Shown piece after piece: positions 49,900 through 59,299 of a DNA stretch of 64,000 bases (positions within the stretch are counted from its first letter, which is position 1; the number at the start of each line of letters is the position of its first letter). The notes under the pieces are model-generated. The model did not search any database. It was not told the DNA's origin and worked only from the letters and a program-made list of their open reading frames with translations. Origin of the DNA: Jeotgalibacillus marinus. Its GTDB lineage: Bacteria; Bacillota; Bacilli; Bacillales; Jeotgalibacillaceae. Both the position numbers and the translations under genes were made by a program. The stretch lies in contig NZ_JBFMIA010000002.1 in NCBI RefSeq assembly GCF_040801915.1, positions 389,407 to 453,406 of the forward strand, given 5' to 3'.

Positions 49900-49939
49900 A
49901 AAAAGAATCCTCTATCTCGTACACAAGAGGATTCTTTTT
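49900..49939 (-). terminator. Terminator of the rpmH-rnpA-yidC-jag series
   Basis: AAAAAGAATCCTCT pairs with AGAGGATTCTTTTT, a 14-bp perfect stem, directly after the jag stop. Confidence 0.9.
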
Positions 49940-49942
49940 CAC

Positions 49943-50563
49943 TTATTTCTTTACTTTGATCATGAGGTAGCGGTGAGGCTCAATGCCTTCAGAATTTGTT
50001 TCAATATCACGTCTGCCAGAAAGCGTATTATGAATAATCTTACGTTCATAAGATGGCATTGGTTCAAGTTTTACAGGACGTCTCAGTCGTAACGCTTGAT
50101 CGGCCATTTTTTTCGCTAAATACTCTAGTGTTTCTTGTCTGCGCTTGCGGTAGTTTTCAGCATCAATCATAATGGTTAAAAATTGATCGGCATGCCGATT
50201 CGCGACGAGTTGAGCTAAGTATTGAAGAGAATTAAGCGTTTGGCCTCTTTTTCCAATTAATAGCGCAATTTTATCACTTTCTAATTGGAAGGTCACCATT
50301 TTACCTTCTTTATTGATCGAGGTTCTCACATCAAGACCCATATGCTTACTTACATCTTTTATATACTGATCAACTTTTTCTATCGCATTTTTTCGTTTTA
50401 TCACGTTAACTTTCGCAGGACGTGATCCAATTAAGCCTAGAAACCCTTTTTTACCTTGATCAATAACTGTAACTTCCGCTTGCTCTTTCGAAATGTTTAA
50501 TTTCGATAATGCATCAGCAACAGCTTGTTCCACCGTAGCACCTGTCGTTGTGATTTCGATCAC
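49943..50563 (-). CDS. jag: RNA-binding protein Jag (KhpB/EloR)
   Basis: 206 residues from a GTG at 50563, which has AGGAGGAG six bases upstream; extension to 50620 would run into the yidC gene's end and lacks an RBS. The Jag N-domain (ITTTGATVEQAVADALSKLN, GKKGFLGLIGSRPAKV), a KH domain (IALLIGKRGQTLNSLQYL) and an R3H domain (MPSYERKIIHNTL) are present. It binds RNA with KhpA and affects cell elongation in other Firmicutes. It follows yidC, the standard position. Confidence 0.95.
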   Translation of the reverse strand: MIEITTTGATVEQAVADALSKLNISKEQAEVTVIDQGKKGFLGLIGSRPAKVNVIKRKNAIEKVDQYIKDVSKHMGLDVRTSINKEGKMVTFQLESDKIALLIGKRGQTLNSLQYLAQLVANRHADQFLTIMIDAENYRKRRQETLEYLAKKMADQALRLRRPVKLEPMPSYERKIIHNTLSGRRDIETNSEGIEPHRYLMIKVKK

Positions 50564-50579
50564 TTTTGGCTCCTCCTGT

Positions 50580-51344
50580 CTATTGCACAGAATGGTCAAC
50601 TTTTTTGCTGCCAGTTCCATTGATCAACAACGTTTGGACGATCATAAAGACGTTACCGACAACCCAGTATAGGGATAATGCGGCTGGGAATGTCATTGCA
50701 AATACAACGATCATCACTGGCATTAAATACAGCATAATTTTCATTTGCGGATTCGCCGCAGCTGGATTACCAGCCATCATGAATCTCTGCTGAAGATACG
50801 TTGTAATACCTGCCACTATGGGAAGGATAAATAACGGATCACTTTCACCTAGATCAAACCAAAGGAAGGTATGATTAGCAATTTCAGTCGTTCTTACAAT
50901 CGCATGATAGAAAGCAATGAGAATCGGCATTTGAACAATTAACGGGAAACATCCAGCTAATGGATTAACACCGTTCTTTTGGAACATCGCCATCGTTTCT
51001 TGTTGAAGCTTTTGTTGTGTTTGAGCATCCTTAGATGAATACTTTTCACGTAACTTCAACATTTCAGGCTGAATTTCCTGCATTTTTTTCGTATTTTTTG
51101 TTTGCTTAATCATCAATGGAAGTAAAGCAAATCGGATAAGCAAAGTCACGATGACGATTGCTAATCCATAATTGTCCCCAGTCCAATCTGCAAACTTTGT
51201 AATAAGCCAAGACAATGGATAAACAAAATAACTGTTCCATATCCCTTCACTCTCAGTTGTGATCGGTTCACCGATCTCCATACAACCTGATAGAAGAATG
51301 ACAAACCCCACGATCATAAAAAGGGGTAATATACGTTTTTTCAC
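50580..51344 (-). CDS. yidC: Membrane protein insertase YidC/SpoIIIJ, lipoprotein type
   Basis: 254 residues: lipoprotein signal peptide with lipobox LLSGC (modified Cys21), then five membrane helices of the Oxa1/Alb3/YidC fold including a hydrophilic groove with the conserved Arg (LLIRFALLPLMI), and cytoplasmic loop with MQEIQPEMLKLREKY. It inserts membrane proteins independently or with SecYEG. SpoIIIJ is needed in B. subtilis for forespore signalling. Confidence 0.96.
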   Translation of the reverse strand: MKKRILPLFMIVGFVILLSGCMEIGEPITTESEGIWNSYFVYPLSWLITKFADWTGDNYGLAIVIVTLLIRFALLPLMIKQTKNTKKMQEIQPEMLKLREKYSSKDAQTQQKLQQETMAMFQKNGVNPLAGCFPLIVQMPILIAFYHAIVRTTEIANHTFLWFDLGESDPLFILPIVAGITTYLQQRFMMAGNPAAANPQMKIMLYLMPVMIVVFAMTFPAALSLYWVVGNVFMIVQTLLINGTGSKKVDHSVQ

Positions 51345-51428
51345 TCAGATGTTCCTCCCTATATTTAAATTCACTGCATACCACACGTAATTGTATCACG
51401 TTTTCATATTCATGTAATGGTCACTTCA

Positions 51429-51791
51429 TTACCCATTCATAGGACTCTCTCTTTTTTTCAGCACCTTTGATTTCGCCATTACATGTATAAGACTGCTCTT
51501 TGTTTGGTGAAAATTCATATCTGCTGCTGGTTTCCTCGCAATCACAACATAATCAAAATCTTTATGAAGTTGAGGTGATAATTCTAAGAAAGCTTGTCTT
51601 ATATAGCGCTTTACCTGGTTTCGCACAACCGCATTACCGATCTTTTTGCTAACCGACAAACCTAGTCGAAAAACGTCTTGATCTTTTTTCTTTAATTGAT
51701 ATAGAACAAACTGGCGATTCGCCATTGAAGATCCATGACGAAACACAAGTTGGAATTCAGGATTTTTTTTAATCCGCTGCTCTTTCTTCAT
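51429..51791 (-). CDS. rnpA: Ribonuclease P protein component
   Basis: 120 residues. Conserved MKKEQRIKKNPEFQLVFRHG, the RNR-type motif VRNQVKRYIRQAF and DYVVIARKPA. It binds the catalytic RNase P RNA and positions pre-tRNA 5' leaders. It lies downstream of rpmH, from which it is separated by a hairpin. Confidence 0.97.
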   Translation of the reverse strand: MKKEQRIKKNPEFQLVFRHGSSMANRQFVLYQLKKKDQDVFRLGLSVSKKIGNAVVRNQVKRYIRQAFLELSPQLHKDFDYVVIARKPAADMNFHQTKSSLIHVMAKSKVLKKRESPMNG

Positions 51792-51838
51792 GGTTTCACC
51801 TACATTTTATTTAAATTAGTGGTTTTCAAGTGAAAAAA

Positions 51839-51862
51839 GACCACTGAGTGGAATCAGTGGTC
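51839..51862 (-). terminator. Terminator or attenuator between rpmH and rnpA
   Basis: GACCACTGA and TCAGTGGTC form a perfect 9-bp stem with a 6-nt loop. On the minus strand TTTTTTCAC follows. Partial read-through would give more L34 than RnpA. Confidence 0.8.
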
Positions 51863-51997
51863 CTAAGCAGACAATACTTTTCTTCCGCGTTGACGACGAC
51901 GAGCTAGAACTCGACGGCCATTCTTTGTGCTCATGCGCGCGCGGAATCCGTGTACTTTACTTCTTTTACGTCTATTTGGTTGGAACGTACGTTTCAT
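51863..51997 (-). CDS. rpmH: 50S ribosomal protein L34
   Basis: 44 residues (MKRTFQPNRRKRSKVHGFRA and ending RGRKVLSA), the universal L34 length and sequence type. The ATG at 51997 has GGAGGTG upstream; the longer in-frame frame starting at 52048 is rejected. It is the first minus-strand gene left of oriC. Confidence 0.97.
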   Translation of the reverse strand: MKRTFQPNRRKRSKVHGFRARMSTKNGRRVLARRRQRGRKVLSA

Positions 51998-52245
51998 GTA
52001 TAAGACACCTCCTAATTGATCATTCAACGATGACCAAGCTACAGACATTCTAAAATATTATATAGATTTCACATATCAAATGTCAATGTTCGTTTCATAC
52101 AACTTCTACATCATAGCAGAGTCGGAAACTTGTTTCAATAGTGAATTAATATTTTCACCCAAAACACTTCTGCCTATCCTTTATCATGAACAGTTCGACA
52201 TTTTAATATTCACCCCCATCTCACAAAAACCACTAAGAATGACTC

Positions 52246-52539
52246 TGTGGACAACTATGAACTCTTTTTCGACAGGAATTTTTATTATCCACAACACCTA
52301 TCGACATCTTTTTCACACCTTCACCCCTTGTGGACAATTATTTTGCACTTGTGAAACACATTGTGGATAAACAGAATGAGACATTGCACCTAAAAGGATT
52401 TTCTGCTATTATAAGTGTGTTTTCACTCTTAATAACTTAACAGCACCCAAAACATTATCCACAATTGTGGATACACTGTGGATATTTTTTTAAACATGTA
52501 TGGAGAATGTTGTCCACAACCTTTGAGTTGTGTCGATAA
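52246..52539. promoter_or_regulatory. oriC: oriC left part: DnaA-box clusters upstream of dnaA
   Basis: Perfect TTATCCACA boxes at 52285-52293, 52362-52370 (inverted) and 52455-52463. One-mismatch boxes lie at 52246-52254, 52329-52337, 52466-52474, 52477-52485, 52510-52518 and 52531-52539. Orientation alternates. This corresponds to the incA/incB boxes of B. subtilis and also covers the autoregulated dnaA promoter. Confidence 0.93.
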
Positions 52540-52644
52540 CTATTCATTGTGTTTTTCCGCCTATTCATAGCGTTGAATATATATAAGGAATCTGCAGAAA
52601 GAATATTTTTCTTGAAAAATAATTACGTTAGGAGGGTATGATAC

Positions 52645-53991
52645 TTGGAAAATATCACGGATCTCTGGAACCGCGCATTAGAATCGATTGAAAAAAAAAT
52701 CAGTAAGCCCAGCTATGAAACGTGGCTCAAATCAACGAAAGCATTCGCATTGAAGCGAGACACACTTACCATAACGGCACCAAATGAATTTGCACGTGAT
52801 TGGCTCGAAGGCCATTATTCGCAATTGATTTCAGGTGTATTAAAAGAAGTAACGGGCGAGGAACTCATTGTGAAGTTCATTATTCCAAGAAACCAAGGCC
52901 AAGATGATTTTGACATTACGATTCAACCGAAAAAACCAAACAAAGATGATGATCAGCAAGAATGGTCTAAAAACATGTTAAATCCAAAATACACATTTGA
53001 TAAGTTTGTTATCGGATCAGGTAACCGTTTTGCACATGCGGCTTCATTAGCGGTAGCAGAAGCTCCAGCAAAAGCGTACAATCCTCTTTTTATATATGGG
53101 GGAGTTGGATTAGGGAAAACGCATTTAATGCATGCGATCGGCCATTACGTTTTGGAGCACAATCCATCAGCAAAAGTTGTGTATTTGTCATCTGAAAAAT
53201 TTACAAATGAATTTATTAATTCGATTCGTGATAATAAAGCAGTCGATTTTCGCAACAAATATCGAAATGTAGACGTTCTATTAATTGATGACATTCAGTT
53301 TCTTGCTGGAAAAGAACAAACACAAGAGGAATTTTTCCATACTTTTAATACCTTACATGAAGAAAGTAAGCAAATCGTCATTTCAAGTGACCGTCCACCA
53401 AAAGAAATTCCTACATTAGAAGATCGATTACGTTCCCGTTTTGAATGGGGTCTGATCACGGACATCACACCACCAGATTTAGAAACACGAATTGCAATCT
53501 TACGCAAAAAAGCAAAGGCAGAAGCACTTGACATTCCAAATGAAGCAATGCTTTATATTGCGAATCAAATCGATTCTAACATTCGAGAACTAGAAGGTGC
53601 ACTTATACGAGTAGTGGCTTATTCGTCACTCGTCAGCAAAGATATAAATGCGGACCTGACAGCTGAAGCATTAAAAGATATTATGCCAAGCTCGAAACCA
53701 AAGGTCATTAAAATATTAGACATTCAAAAAGTAGTGGGAGAACATTTCAGTATTAAATTAGAAGATTTTAAAGCGAAGAAGCGTACAAAAACGATTGCAT
53801 TCCCACGTCAAATCGCAATGTATCTTTCCCGTGAAATGACTGACTTCTCTTTACCAAAGATTGGCGAGGAGTTTGGCGGTCGTGATCATACAACCGTTAT
53901 ACATGCACATGAAAAGATCTCTAACTTACTGGAGCACGATACTTCTCTCAAGCAAGAAGTTAAAGAAATTAAAACTACACTTCAAAAATAG
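52645..53991 (+). CDS. dnaA: Chromosomal replication initiator DnaA
   Basis: 448 residues from a TTG at 52645 with AGGAGGG eight bases upstream; B. subtilis dnaA also starts with TTG. Domain I (DLWNRALESIEKKISKPSYETWL), a short domain II, AAA+ domain III (Walker A GGVGLGKTH, Walker B LLIDDIQFL) and domain IV with the DnaA-box-reading GGRDHTTVIHA. It opens the origin and regulates its own promoter. The first plus-strand gene right of the bidirectional origin. Confidence 0.98.
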   Translation: MENITDLWNRALESIEKKISKPSYETWLKSTKAFALKRDTLTITAPNEFARDWLEGHYSQLISGVLKEVTGEELIVKFIIPRNQGQDDFDITIQPKKPNKDDDQQEWSKNMLNPKYTFDKFVIGSGNRFAHAASLAVAEAPAKAYNPLFIYGGVGLGKTHLMHAIGHYVLEHNPSAKVVYLSSEKFTNEFINSIRDNKAVDFRNKYRNVDVLLIDDIQFLAGKEQTQEEFFHTFNTLHEESKQIVISSDRPPKEIPTLEDRLRSRFEWGLITDITPPDLETRIAILRKKAKAEALDIPNEAMLYIANQIDSNIRELEGALIRVVAYSSLVSKDINADLTAEALKDIMPSSKPKVIKILDIQKVVGEHFSIKLEDFKAKKRTKTIAFPRQIAMYLSREMTDFSLPKIGEEFGGRDHTTVIHAHEKISNLLEHDTSLKQEVKEIKTTLQK

Positions 53992-54013
53992 AATAGCTTG
54001 AGATGTGGGTAAG

Positions 54014-54165
54014 TGTGGATAATACGTGCACGTTCAAACACATCTTGTCCACATGGGGAAAAGTTAGTAAATCAAGTCATCAACAGACATATCCACATAT
54101 CCACAGCACCTACTATTATTACTATTATTTTAAAAGATTTAAATACTATATATATAGTAATAGAA
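54014..54165. promoter_or_regulatory. oriC: oriC right part: DnaA boxes, DnaA-trio and unwinding element
   Basis: Boxes at 54014-54022 (perfect, inverted), 54045-54053, 54090-54098 and 54098-54106 (one mismatch each) are followed by GCAC and then CTA CTA TTA TTA CTA TTA TTT (54111-54131), a DnaA-trio array (complement of 3'-G/A-A-T-5' repeats). An AT-rich stretch to about 54165 follows. This matches the basal unwinding module between dnaA and dnaN of B. subtilis. Confidence 0.9.
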
Positions 54166-54190
54166 TCTAAACATTTTGGAGGCTATAAAA

Positions 54191-55327
54191 ATGAAATTCC
54201 AGATTCAACGTGATCGCCTGGTTAATGGCGTAAACGATGTCATGAAAGCTGTTTCTTCAAGAACAACCATCCCAATTTTAACCGGAATCAAAATCATGGC
54301 ACACGAAGAGGGTGTAACATTAACTGGCAGTGACTCAGATATCTCAATTGAATCGTTTATTCCAAAAGAAGAAGATGGAAAAGAAATTGTTAATATTCAA
54401 CAAGCTGGAGGAATTGTTCTTCAAGCTAAGTTTTTTGAAGGTATCGTAAAGAAATTACCAATGGATACAGTTGAGATCGAAGTTCACTCACACTTGCAAA
54501 CTGTAATTCGTTCCGGTAAATCAGAATTTAATTTAAATGGCTTAGATGTAACAGAATATCCTCATCTCCCACAAATTGAAGAAGATAGTGTATTAAAAAT
54601 CGAGACAAACCTGTTAAAAACGATCATTCGACAAACGGTATTTGCGGTGTCCACCTCAGAAACACGCCCTATCTTGACAGGTGTAAACTGGCATATCGAA
54701 AATGGGGAATTAAACTGTGTTGCAACAGATAGCCATCGATTAGCCATGAGAAAAGCTCCGATCAGTGGAGGAAACGGTGACAAGAGTGAAGCCGTCATTC
54801 CTGGGAAAAGCTTAAATGAGTTAAATAAAATTCTTGAAGATACATCGGATGAACTTGAAATTGTCATTACTGAAAACCAAGTGTTATTCAAAGCGAAGCA
54901 TGTATTATTCTTCTCGCGATTGTTGGAAGGAAATTATCCAGATACTTCTAGGTTGGTTCCGGCTGAGAGTAAAACGTCCTTAACGATCGGTGGAAAAGAG
55001 TTTTTACAAGCAATTGACCGTGCTTCTTTATTAGCACGTGAAGAACGTAACAATGTAGTTAGGTTATCGATCAGCGAAGAAGGTGGCGTTGAAATTTCAT
55101 CAAATACGCCTGAAATCGGTAAGGTCGTGGAAGAGATTCAACGTAAAAGTACTGATGGAGAAGCGTTAAACATTTCCTTTAGTGCGAAATATATGATGGA
55201 TGCTTTGAAAGTATTCGAAGGTGCTGAAACCAACATTCAATTCACTGGAGCGATGAGACCATTTGTTCTCCGCACAACATCAGATGATACAATTCTACAA
55301 TTGATTACTCCGGTTAGGACATATTAA
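54191..55327 (+). CDS. dnaN: DNA polymerase III beta sliding clamp
   Basis: 378 residues from the ATG at 54191 (GGAGG upstream), the normal length. Three clamp domains: MKFQIQRDRLVNGVNDVMKAVSSRTTIPILTG at the start and the C-terminal QLITPVRTY. It forms the processivity ring and hosts partner-binding pockets. It is separated from yaaA by a strong hairpin. Confidence 0.98.
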   Translation: MKFQIQRDRLVNGVNDVMKAVSSRTTIPILTGIKIMAHEEGVTLTGSDSDISIESFIPKEEDGKEIVNIQQAGGIVLQAKFFEGIVKKLPMDTVEIEVHSHLQTVIRSGKSEFNLNGLDVTEYPHLPQIEEDSVLKIETNLLKTIIRQTVFAVSTSETRPILTGVNWHIENGELNCVATDSHRLAMRKAPISGGNGDKSEAVIPGKSLNELNKILEDTSDELEIVITENQVLFKAKHVLFFSRLLEGNYPDTSRLVPAESKTSLTIGGKEFLQAIDRASLLAREERNNVVRLSISEEGGVEISSNTPEIGKVVEEIQRKSTDGEALNISFSAKYMMDALKVFEGAETNIQFTGAMRPFVLRTTSDDTILQLITPVRTY

Positions 55328-55336
55328 GAAAAAAAC

Positions 55337-55368
55337 GCCCCCTGTTTTGACCCTAACAGGGGGCATCT
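55337..55368 (+). terminator. Hairpin after dnaN
   Basis: GCCCCCTGTT and AACAGGGGGC form a GC-rich 10-bp stem. The T run is weak, so it may be an attenuator or a 3' processing signal. Confidence 0.7.
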
Positions 55369-55482
55369 GTTATTAATCATGGGCCATAAAAAAGAAATAT
55401 GTTATAAGTTAAATTTTCTTTGTTTTCATTTAGGAAATTGGTTAAAATAAGATATTAGACATAAAAGAAGGTAGTGAGCAAA

Positions 55483-55704
55483 GTGAAAGAGCCAATTCGG
55501 ATAAATACGGAATATATCACACTTGGTCAATTCTTAAAGTTAGCTGAAGTTATTCAAAGCGGCGGGATGGCGAAATGGTTTTTAAGTGAACATGAAGTGT
55601 ATATCAATCAAGAACTTGACCAAAGACGTGGACGAAAACTACGAGACGGTGACGAAATTCAAATTCCAGAGGTAGGTATTTACGTGGTGAAGTCGAACGA
55701 GTAG
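55483..55704 (+). CDS. yaaA: S4-domain protein YaaA (RlbA)
   Basis: 73 residues, an S4-like RNA-binding domain (ITLGQFLKLAEVIQSGGMAKWFLSE, RRGRKLRDGD). I chose the GTG at 55483 because the resulting MKEPIRINTE aligns with the B. subtilis start; a GTG at 55474 is too close to the RBS. It lies 14 bp before recF, as in all Bacillus. Confidence 0.92.
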   Translation: MKEPIRINTEYITLGQFLKLAEVIQSGGMAKWFLSEHEVYINQELDQRRGRKLRDGDEIQIPEVGIYVVKSNE

Positions 55705-55718
55705 AAGGATGTTATGAC

Positions 55719-56837
55719 ATGTATATCGAGCAGCTAGAGCTTGTACATTATCGAAATTATGATGGATTAAAGGTTGAATTTGATAATAACGTTAATGTCA
55801 TCCTTGGTGAGAACGCTCAAGGTAAGACCAATGTCATGGAGTCCATCTATGTCCTTGCGATGGCGAAATCCCATAGAACCTCCAATGATAAAGATTTAAT
55901 ACAATGGGATTCAGATTATGCTAAAATAAAAGGTAGAGTGATGAAACATCATGGCTCACTTCCATTAGAGTTAATGATTTCAAAAAAAGGCAAAAAAGCC
56001 AAGTTGAATCATCTTGAACAATCGAAACTAAGCCAATATATTGGTCATATGAATGTTGTCATGTTCGCGCCCGAAGATCTCCACTTAGTAAAGGGGAGCC
56101 CTCAAGTAAGGCGTCGTTTTATTGATATGGAAATTGGGCAGATTTCAGCTGTTTACCTTCATGACAGCTCTCTGTACCAAAAAATTCTGCGGCAACGTAA
56201 TCATTATTTAAAGCAGCTCCAATCTAGAAAACAGCATGACCGTACGATGCTCGATGTATTCACCGATCAATTTGTGGAGAGTGCTGCCAAAATCATTCAT
56301 CGTCGCTTTCAATTTATCAAGCTCTTACAGCAATGGGCAGAACCCATTCATGCTGGCATATCGAGAGGCCTTGAGACGTTAGAAGTGGTGTACAAGCCCT
56401 CCATTTCAGTGACGGAAGAAGACGACTTTCAAACGATTGAACAGGCTTTTAGAGGAAAGTTTGAAGATCTACGTGATCGAGAAATTGATCGCGGTGTCAC
56501 ATTGATTGGGCCACACCGAGATGACCTGCAGTTTCTTGTGAATGGTCATGATGTCCAAACATTCGGTTCACAAGGCCAGCAGCGTACGACCGCTTTATCC
56601 ATTAAATTAGCTGAGATCGAACTGATTCATGCAGAAATCGGAGAATACCCGATTTTATTACTAGATGATGTGTTATCTGAACTTGATGACTATCGCCAAT
56701 CCCACTTGCTCAACACGATTCAAGGAAAAGTGCAAACCTTCGTCACAACAACAAGTGTAGAAGGAATTGATCACCAGACCTTAAAGGAAGCGACAACGTT
56801 TGTTGTTGAAAAAGGGAGTATGATCAGGCAAATATGA
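55719..56837 (+). CDS. recF: DNA replication and repair protein RecF
   Basis: 372 residues. SMC-like ATPase: Walker A LGENAQGKTN near residue 30-39, signature motif FGSQGQQRTTALSIKLAE and Walker B PILLLDDVLSELD. With RecO and RecR it loads RecA at gaps. It is co-oriented with remB, 13 bp downstream. Confidence 0.97.
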   Translation: MYIEQLELVHYRNYDGLKVEFDNNVNVILGENAQGKTNVMESIYVLAMAKSHRTSNDKDLIQWDSDYAKIKGRVMKHHGSLPLELMISKKGKKAKLNHLEQSKLSQYIGHMNVVMFAPEDLHLVKGSPQVRRRFIDMEIGQISAVYLHDSSLYQKILRQRNHYLKQLQSRKQHDRTMLDVFTDQFVESAAKIIHRRFQFIKLLQQWAEPIHAGISRGLETLEVVYKPSISVTEEDDFQTIEQAFRGKFEDLRDREIDRGVTLIGPHRDDLQFLVNGHDVQTFGSQGQQRTTALSIKLAEIELIHAEIGEYPILLLDDVLSELDDYRQSHLLNTIQGKVQTFVTTTSVEGIDHQTLKEATTFVVEKGSMIRQI

Positions 56838-56850
56838 GGAGGCTGACTAA

Positions 56851-57102
56851 ATGTATGTTCATATAGGAGAAGACACAATGATAAGAATGAATGATTTTGT
56901 GGCAATAATGGATGTACAGGTAGCTGAAGCTTCTCTTATTATGGAGCAGTTTATGAAAGATAACGACAACGGCATCGTTGATCTTTGCCAAACAAACTGT
57001 AAATCGATGGTCATTACAGACTTCAAAGTATATTTATCCCCATTGTCTTCAGCCACTCTTAAAAGAAGAACGGAAAAAATGTCCAAGCCTATTTTTAAAT
57101 AA
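56851..57102 (+). CDS. remB: Extracellular matrix regulator RemB (YaaB)
   Basis: 83 residues (MYVHIGEDTMIRMNDFVAIM), DUF370 family. RemB resembles RemA, a DNA-binding ring protein that activates matrix genes in B. subtilis. Position recF-remB-gyrB is conserved. RBS AGGAGG is 6 bases upstream. Confidence 0.93.
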   Translation: MYVHIGEDTMIRMNDFVAIMDVQVAEASLIMEQFMKDNDNGIVDLCQTNCKSMVITDFKVYLSPLSSATLKRRTEKMSKPIFK

Positions 57103-57145
57103 AGTGCATAGATGTGCATCGTCAAAGAAAGTGTAGGTGAATCGC

Positions 57146-59089
57146 GTGTCAGCAGAAGAAACGCAAATACAGCATCAAGCTTATGATGAAAATCAAATTC
57201 AAGTACTTGAAGGATTAGAAGCTGTAAGAAAACGACCTGGAATGTATATTGGGTCAACAGCAGCTAAAGGACTTCATCACCTTGTTTGGGAAATCGTTGA
57301 TAACAGTATTGACGAAGCTCTTGCAGGTTACTGTGATGAAATTAAAATAAGCATAGAAGAAGATAATACGATCGTAGTTGAAGATAACGGCCGTGGAATT
57401 CCAGTTGGTATTCATGAAAAAATGGGACGCCCAGCTGTTGAAGTCATCATGACAGTTCTTCACGCAGGTGGTAAGTTTGGAGACGGTGGGTACAAGGTTT
57501 CCGGAGGTCTGCATGGAGTTGGCGCTTCTGTTGTAAACGCACTTTCAGAAAAGCTTGAAGTATTTGTTCACTTAAATGGCAAGATTCATAATCAAGAATT
57601 TAGAAAAGGTACTCCGAGCTATGATTTAAAAGTCATCGGGGAAACTGATATTACTGGAACGGTTGTACGTTTTAAAGCTGATCCAGAAATTTTCACAGAA
57701 ACAACGGTATATGATTTCGACACACTAGCAAATCGGGTTCGGGAACTTGCATTCTTAAATCGTGGCCTAGCGCTAGTGATTGAAGATAAACGTGTGATTG
57801 AAGAAGATGGAAAGCATAGATTGAAGAGATTCCACTACGAAGGCGGTATTAAGTCATATGTCGAACACTTAAATCGCTCAAAAGAAGTTATTCACGATGA
57901 GCCGGTCTTCTTAGAAGCGGAACGAGATGGGATCTCTATTGAAATTGCAATGCAATATAACCAAGGATTTGCACACAATATTTATTCTTTTGCCAATAAT
58001 ATCAATACACATGAAGGTGGAACACATGAGTCGGGTTTTAAAACAGCTCTGACACGTGTAATCAATAATTACGCATCTAGAAATAATTTATTAAAAGATG
58101 CAGATGCTAATCTATCAGGTGAGGACGTGCGTGAAGGTTTGACTGCGATCGTTTCTATCAAACATCCTGATCCTCAGTTTGAAGGTCAAACCAAAACAAA
58201 GCTTGGAAATTCAGAAGCTCGTACGATTACGGACTCTTTATTCTCAGAGCATTTCGATAAATTCTTGATGGAAAATCCAGTGGTGGCACGTCAAATCATT
58301 GAAAAAGGATTGATGGCTGCCCGCGCGCGTCTTGCTGCAAAAAAAGCACGAGAACTAACGAGACGTAAGGGTGCACTTGAAGTATCAAGTTTACCTGGGA
58401 AGCTTGCTGACTGTTCTTCCCGCGATCCAGCAATTAGTGAATTGTATATTGTTGAGGGTGACTCTGCAGGTGGTTCAGCGAAACAAGGTCGTGATCGTCA
58501 TTTCCAAGCCATATTGCCACTTCGAGGAAAAATCATCAATGTCGAAAAAGCACGTCTCGATAAAATTTTATCTAACAACGAAATTCGTGCCATTATTACA
58601 GCTTTAGGAACAGGTATTGGAGAAGATTTTGATCTTGCTAAAGCTCGTTATCATAAAATTGTAATTATGACAGATGCTGATGTCGACGGTGCACATATTC
58701 GTACACTTCTGTTGACGTTTTTATATCGCTATATGAGAAATATTATTGAAGCTGGCTATATTTATATCGCTCAGCCACCGCTTTACAAGATTACGCAAGG
58801 TAAATCGATTCGTTATGCGTATACAGAACGTGAAATGAACAACGTGCTTGCTGAATTATCACCAAGTCCAAATCCAAATCTTCAACGATATAAAGGTCTA
58901 GGAGAGATGAATCCTGATCAGCTATGGGAAACAACGATGAATCCAGATTCACGTACGTTGCTTCAAGTTAGTCTTAAGGATGCAATTGAAGCGGATGAAA
59001 CGTTTGAAATTTTAATGGGTGACAAAGTTGAGCCAAGACGTCAATTCATCGAAGAAAATGCGATGTATGTAAAAAACCTTGATATTTAA
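57146..59089 (+). CDS. gyrB: DNA gyrase subunit B
   Basis: 647 residues from a GTG at 57146 (AGGTGA about five bases upstream; a GTG at 57137 overlaps that RBS). GHKL ATPase domain (EIVDNSIDEALAGYCD, GRGIPVGIHEK, GGLHGVGASVVNAL), Toprim domain with EGDSAGGSA and DADVDGAHI, and PLRGKIINVEKA. It supplies ATP hydrolysis for negative supercoiling with GyrA. Confidence 0.98.
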   Translation: MSAEETQIQHQAYDENQIQVLEGLEAVRKRPGMYIGSTAAKGLHHLVWEIVDNSIDEALAGYCDEIKISIEEDNTIVVEDNGRGIPVGIHEKMGRPAVEVIMTVLHAGGKFGDGGYKVSGGLHGVGASVVNALSEKLEVFVHLNGKIHNQEFRKGTPSYDLKVIGETDITGTVVRFKADPEIFTETTVYDFDTLANRVRELAFLNRGLALVIEDKRVIEEDGKHRLKRFHYEGGIKSYVEHLNRSKEVIHDEPVFLEAERDGISIEIAMQYNQGFAHNIYSFANNINTHEGGTHESGFKTALTRVINNYASRNNLLKDADANLSGEDVREGLTAIVSIKHPDPQFEGQTKTKLGNSEARTITDSLFSEHFDKFLMENPVVARQIIEKGLMAARARLAAKKARELTRRKGALEVSSLPGKLADCSSRDPAISELYIVEGDSAGGSAKQGRDRHFQAILPLRGKIINVEKARLDKILSNNEIRAIITALGTGIGEDFDLAKARYHKIVIMTDADVDGAHIRTLLLTFLYRYMRNIIEAGYIYIAQPPLYKITQGKSIRYAYTEREMNNVLAELSPSPNPNLQRYKGLGEMNPDQLWETTMNPDSRTLLQVSLKDAIEADETFEILMGDKVEPRRQFIEENAMYVKNLDI

Positions 59090-59094
59090 CTAGC

Positions 59095-59126
59095 AGGATA
59101 GATATTGCTCTATCCTTTCTTTTTCT
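59095..59126 (+). terminator. Terminator of gyrB
   Basis: AGGATAG and CTATCCT form a 7-bp stem with an 8-nt loop, followed by TTCTTTTTCTT just after the gyrB stop. Confidence 0.65.
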
Positions 59127-59166
59127 TAATAAGAAAGATATTTGTTGATTCTAAAATGTAAAAGTT

Positions 59167-59267
59167 AAGCGGACAGCTTCTCGAAAGGTCACAAGACAAA
59201 CGCTGATGGATGCAAAGACACCTTCTTCAGTGTTTGCCTTACGCCTGTCGGAGATAAACGCCCGCTT
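59167..59267. repeat. Large imperfect inverted element between gyrB and gyrA
   Basis: AAGCGG (59167) pairs with CCGCTT (59262-59267), GACAG with CTGTC (59245-59249), and an inner CAAACGCTGA with TCAGTGTTTG (one wobble). Together they give a nested hairpin of about 100 nt. It lies in the gyrA 5' leader if gyrB and gyrA are co-transcribed, and has the look of a small mobile repeat. Confidence 0.6.
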
Positions 59268-59299
59268 GTGCTTTTAATGAGAAGGAGGTTTCCCTCGCT

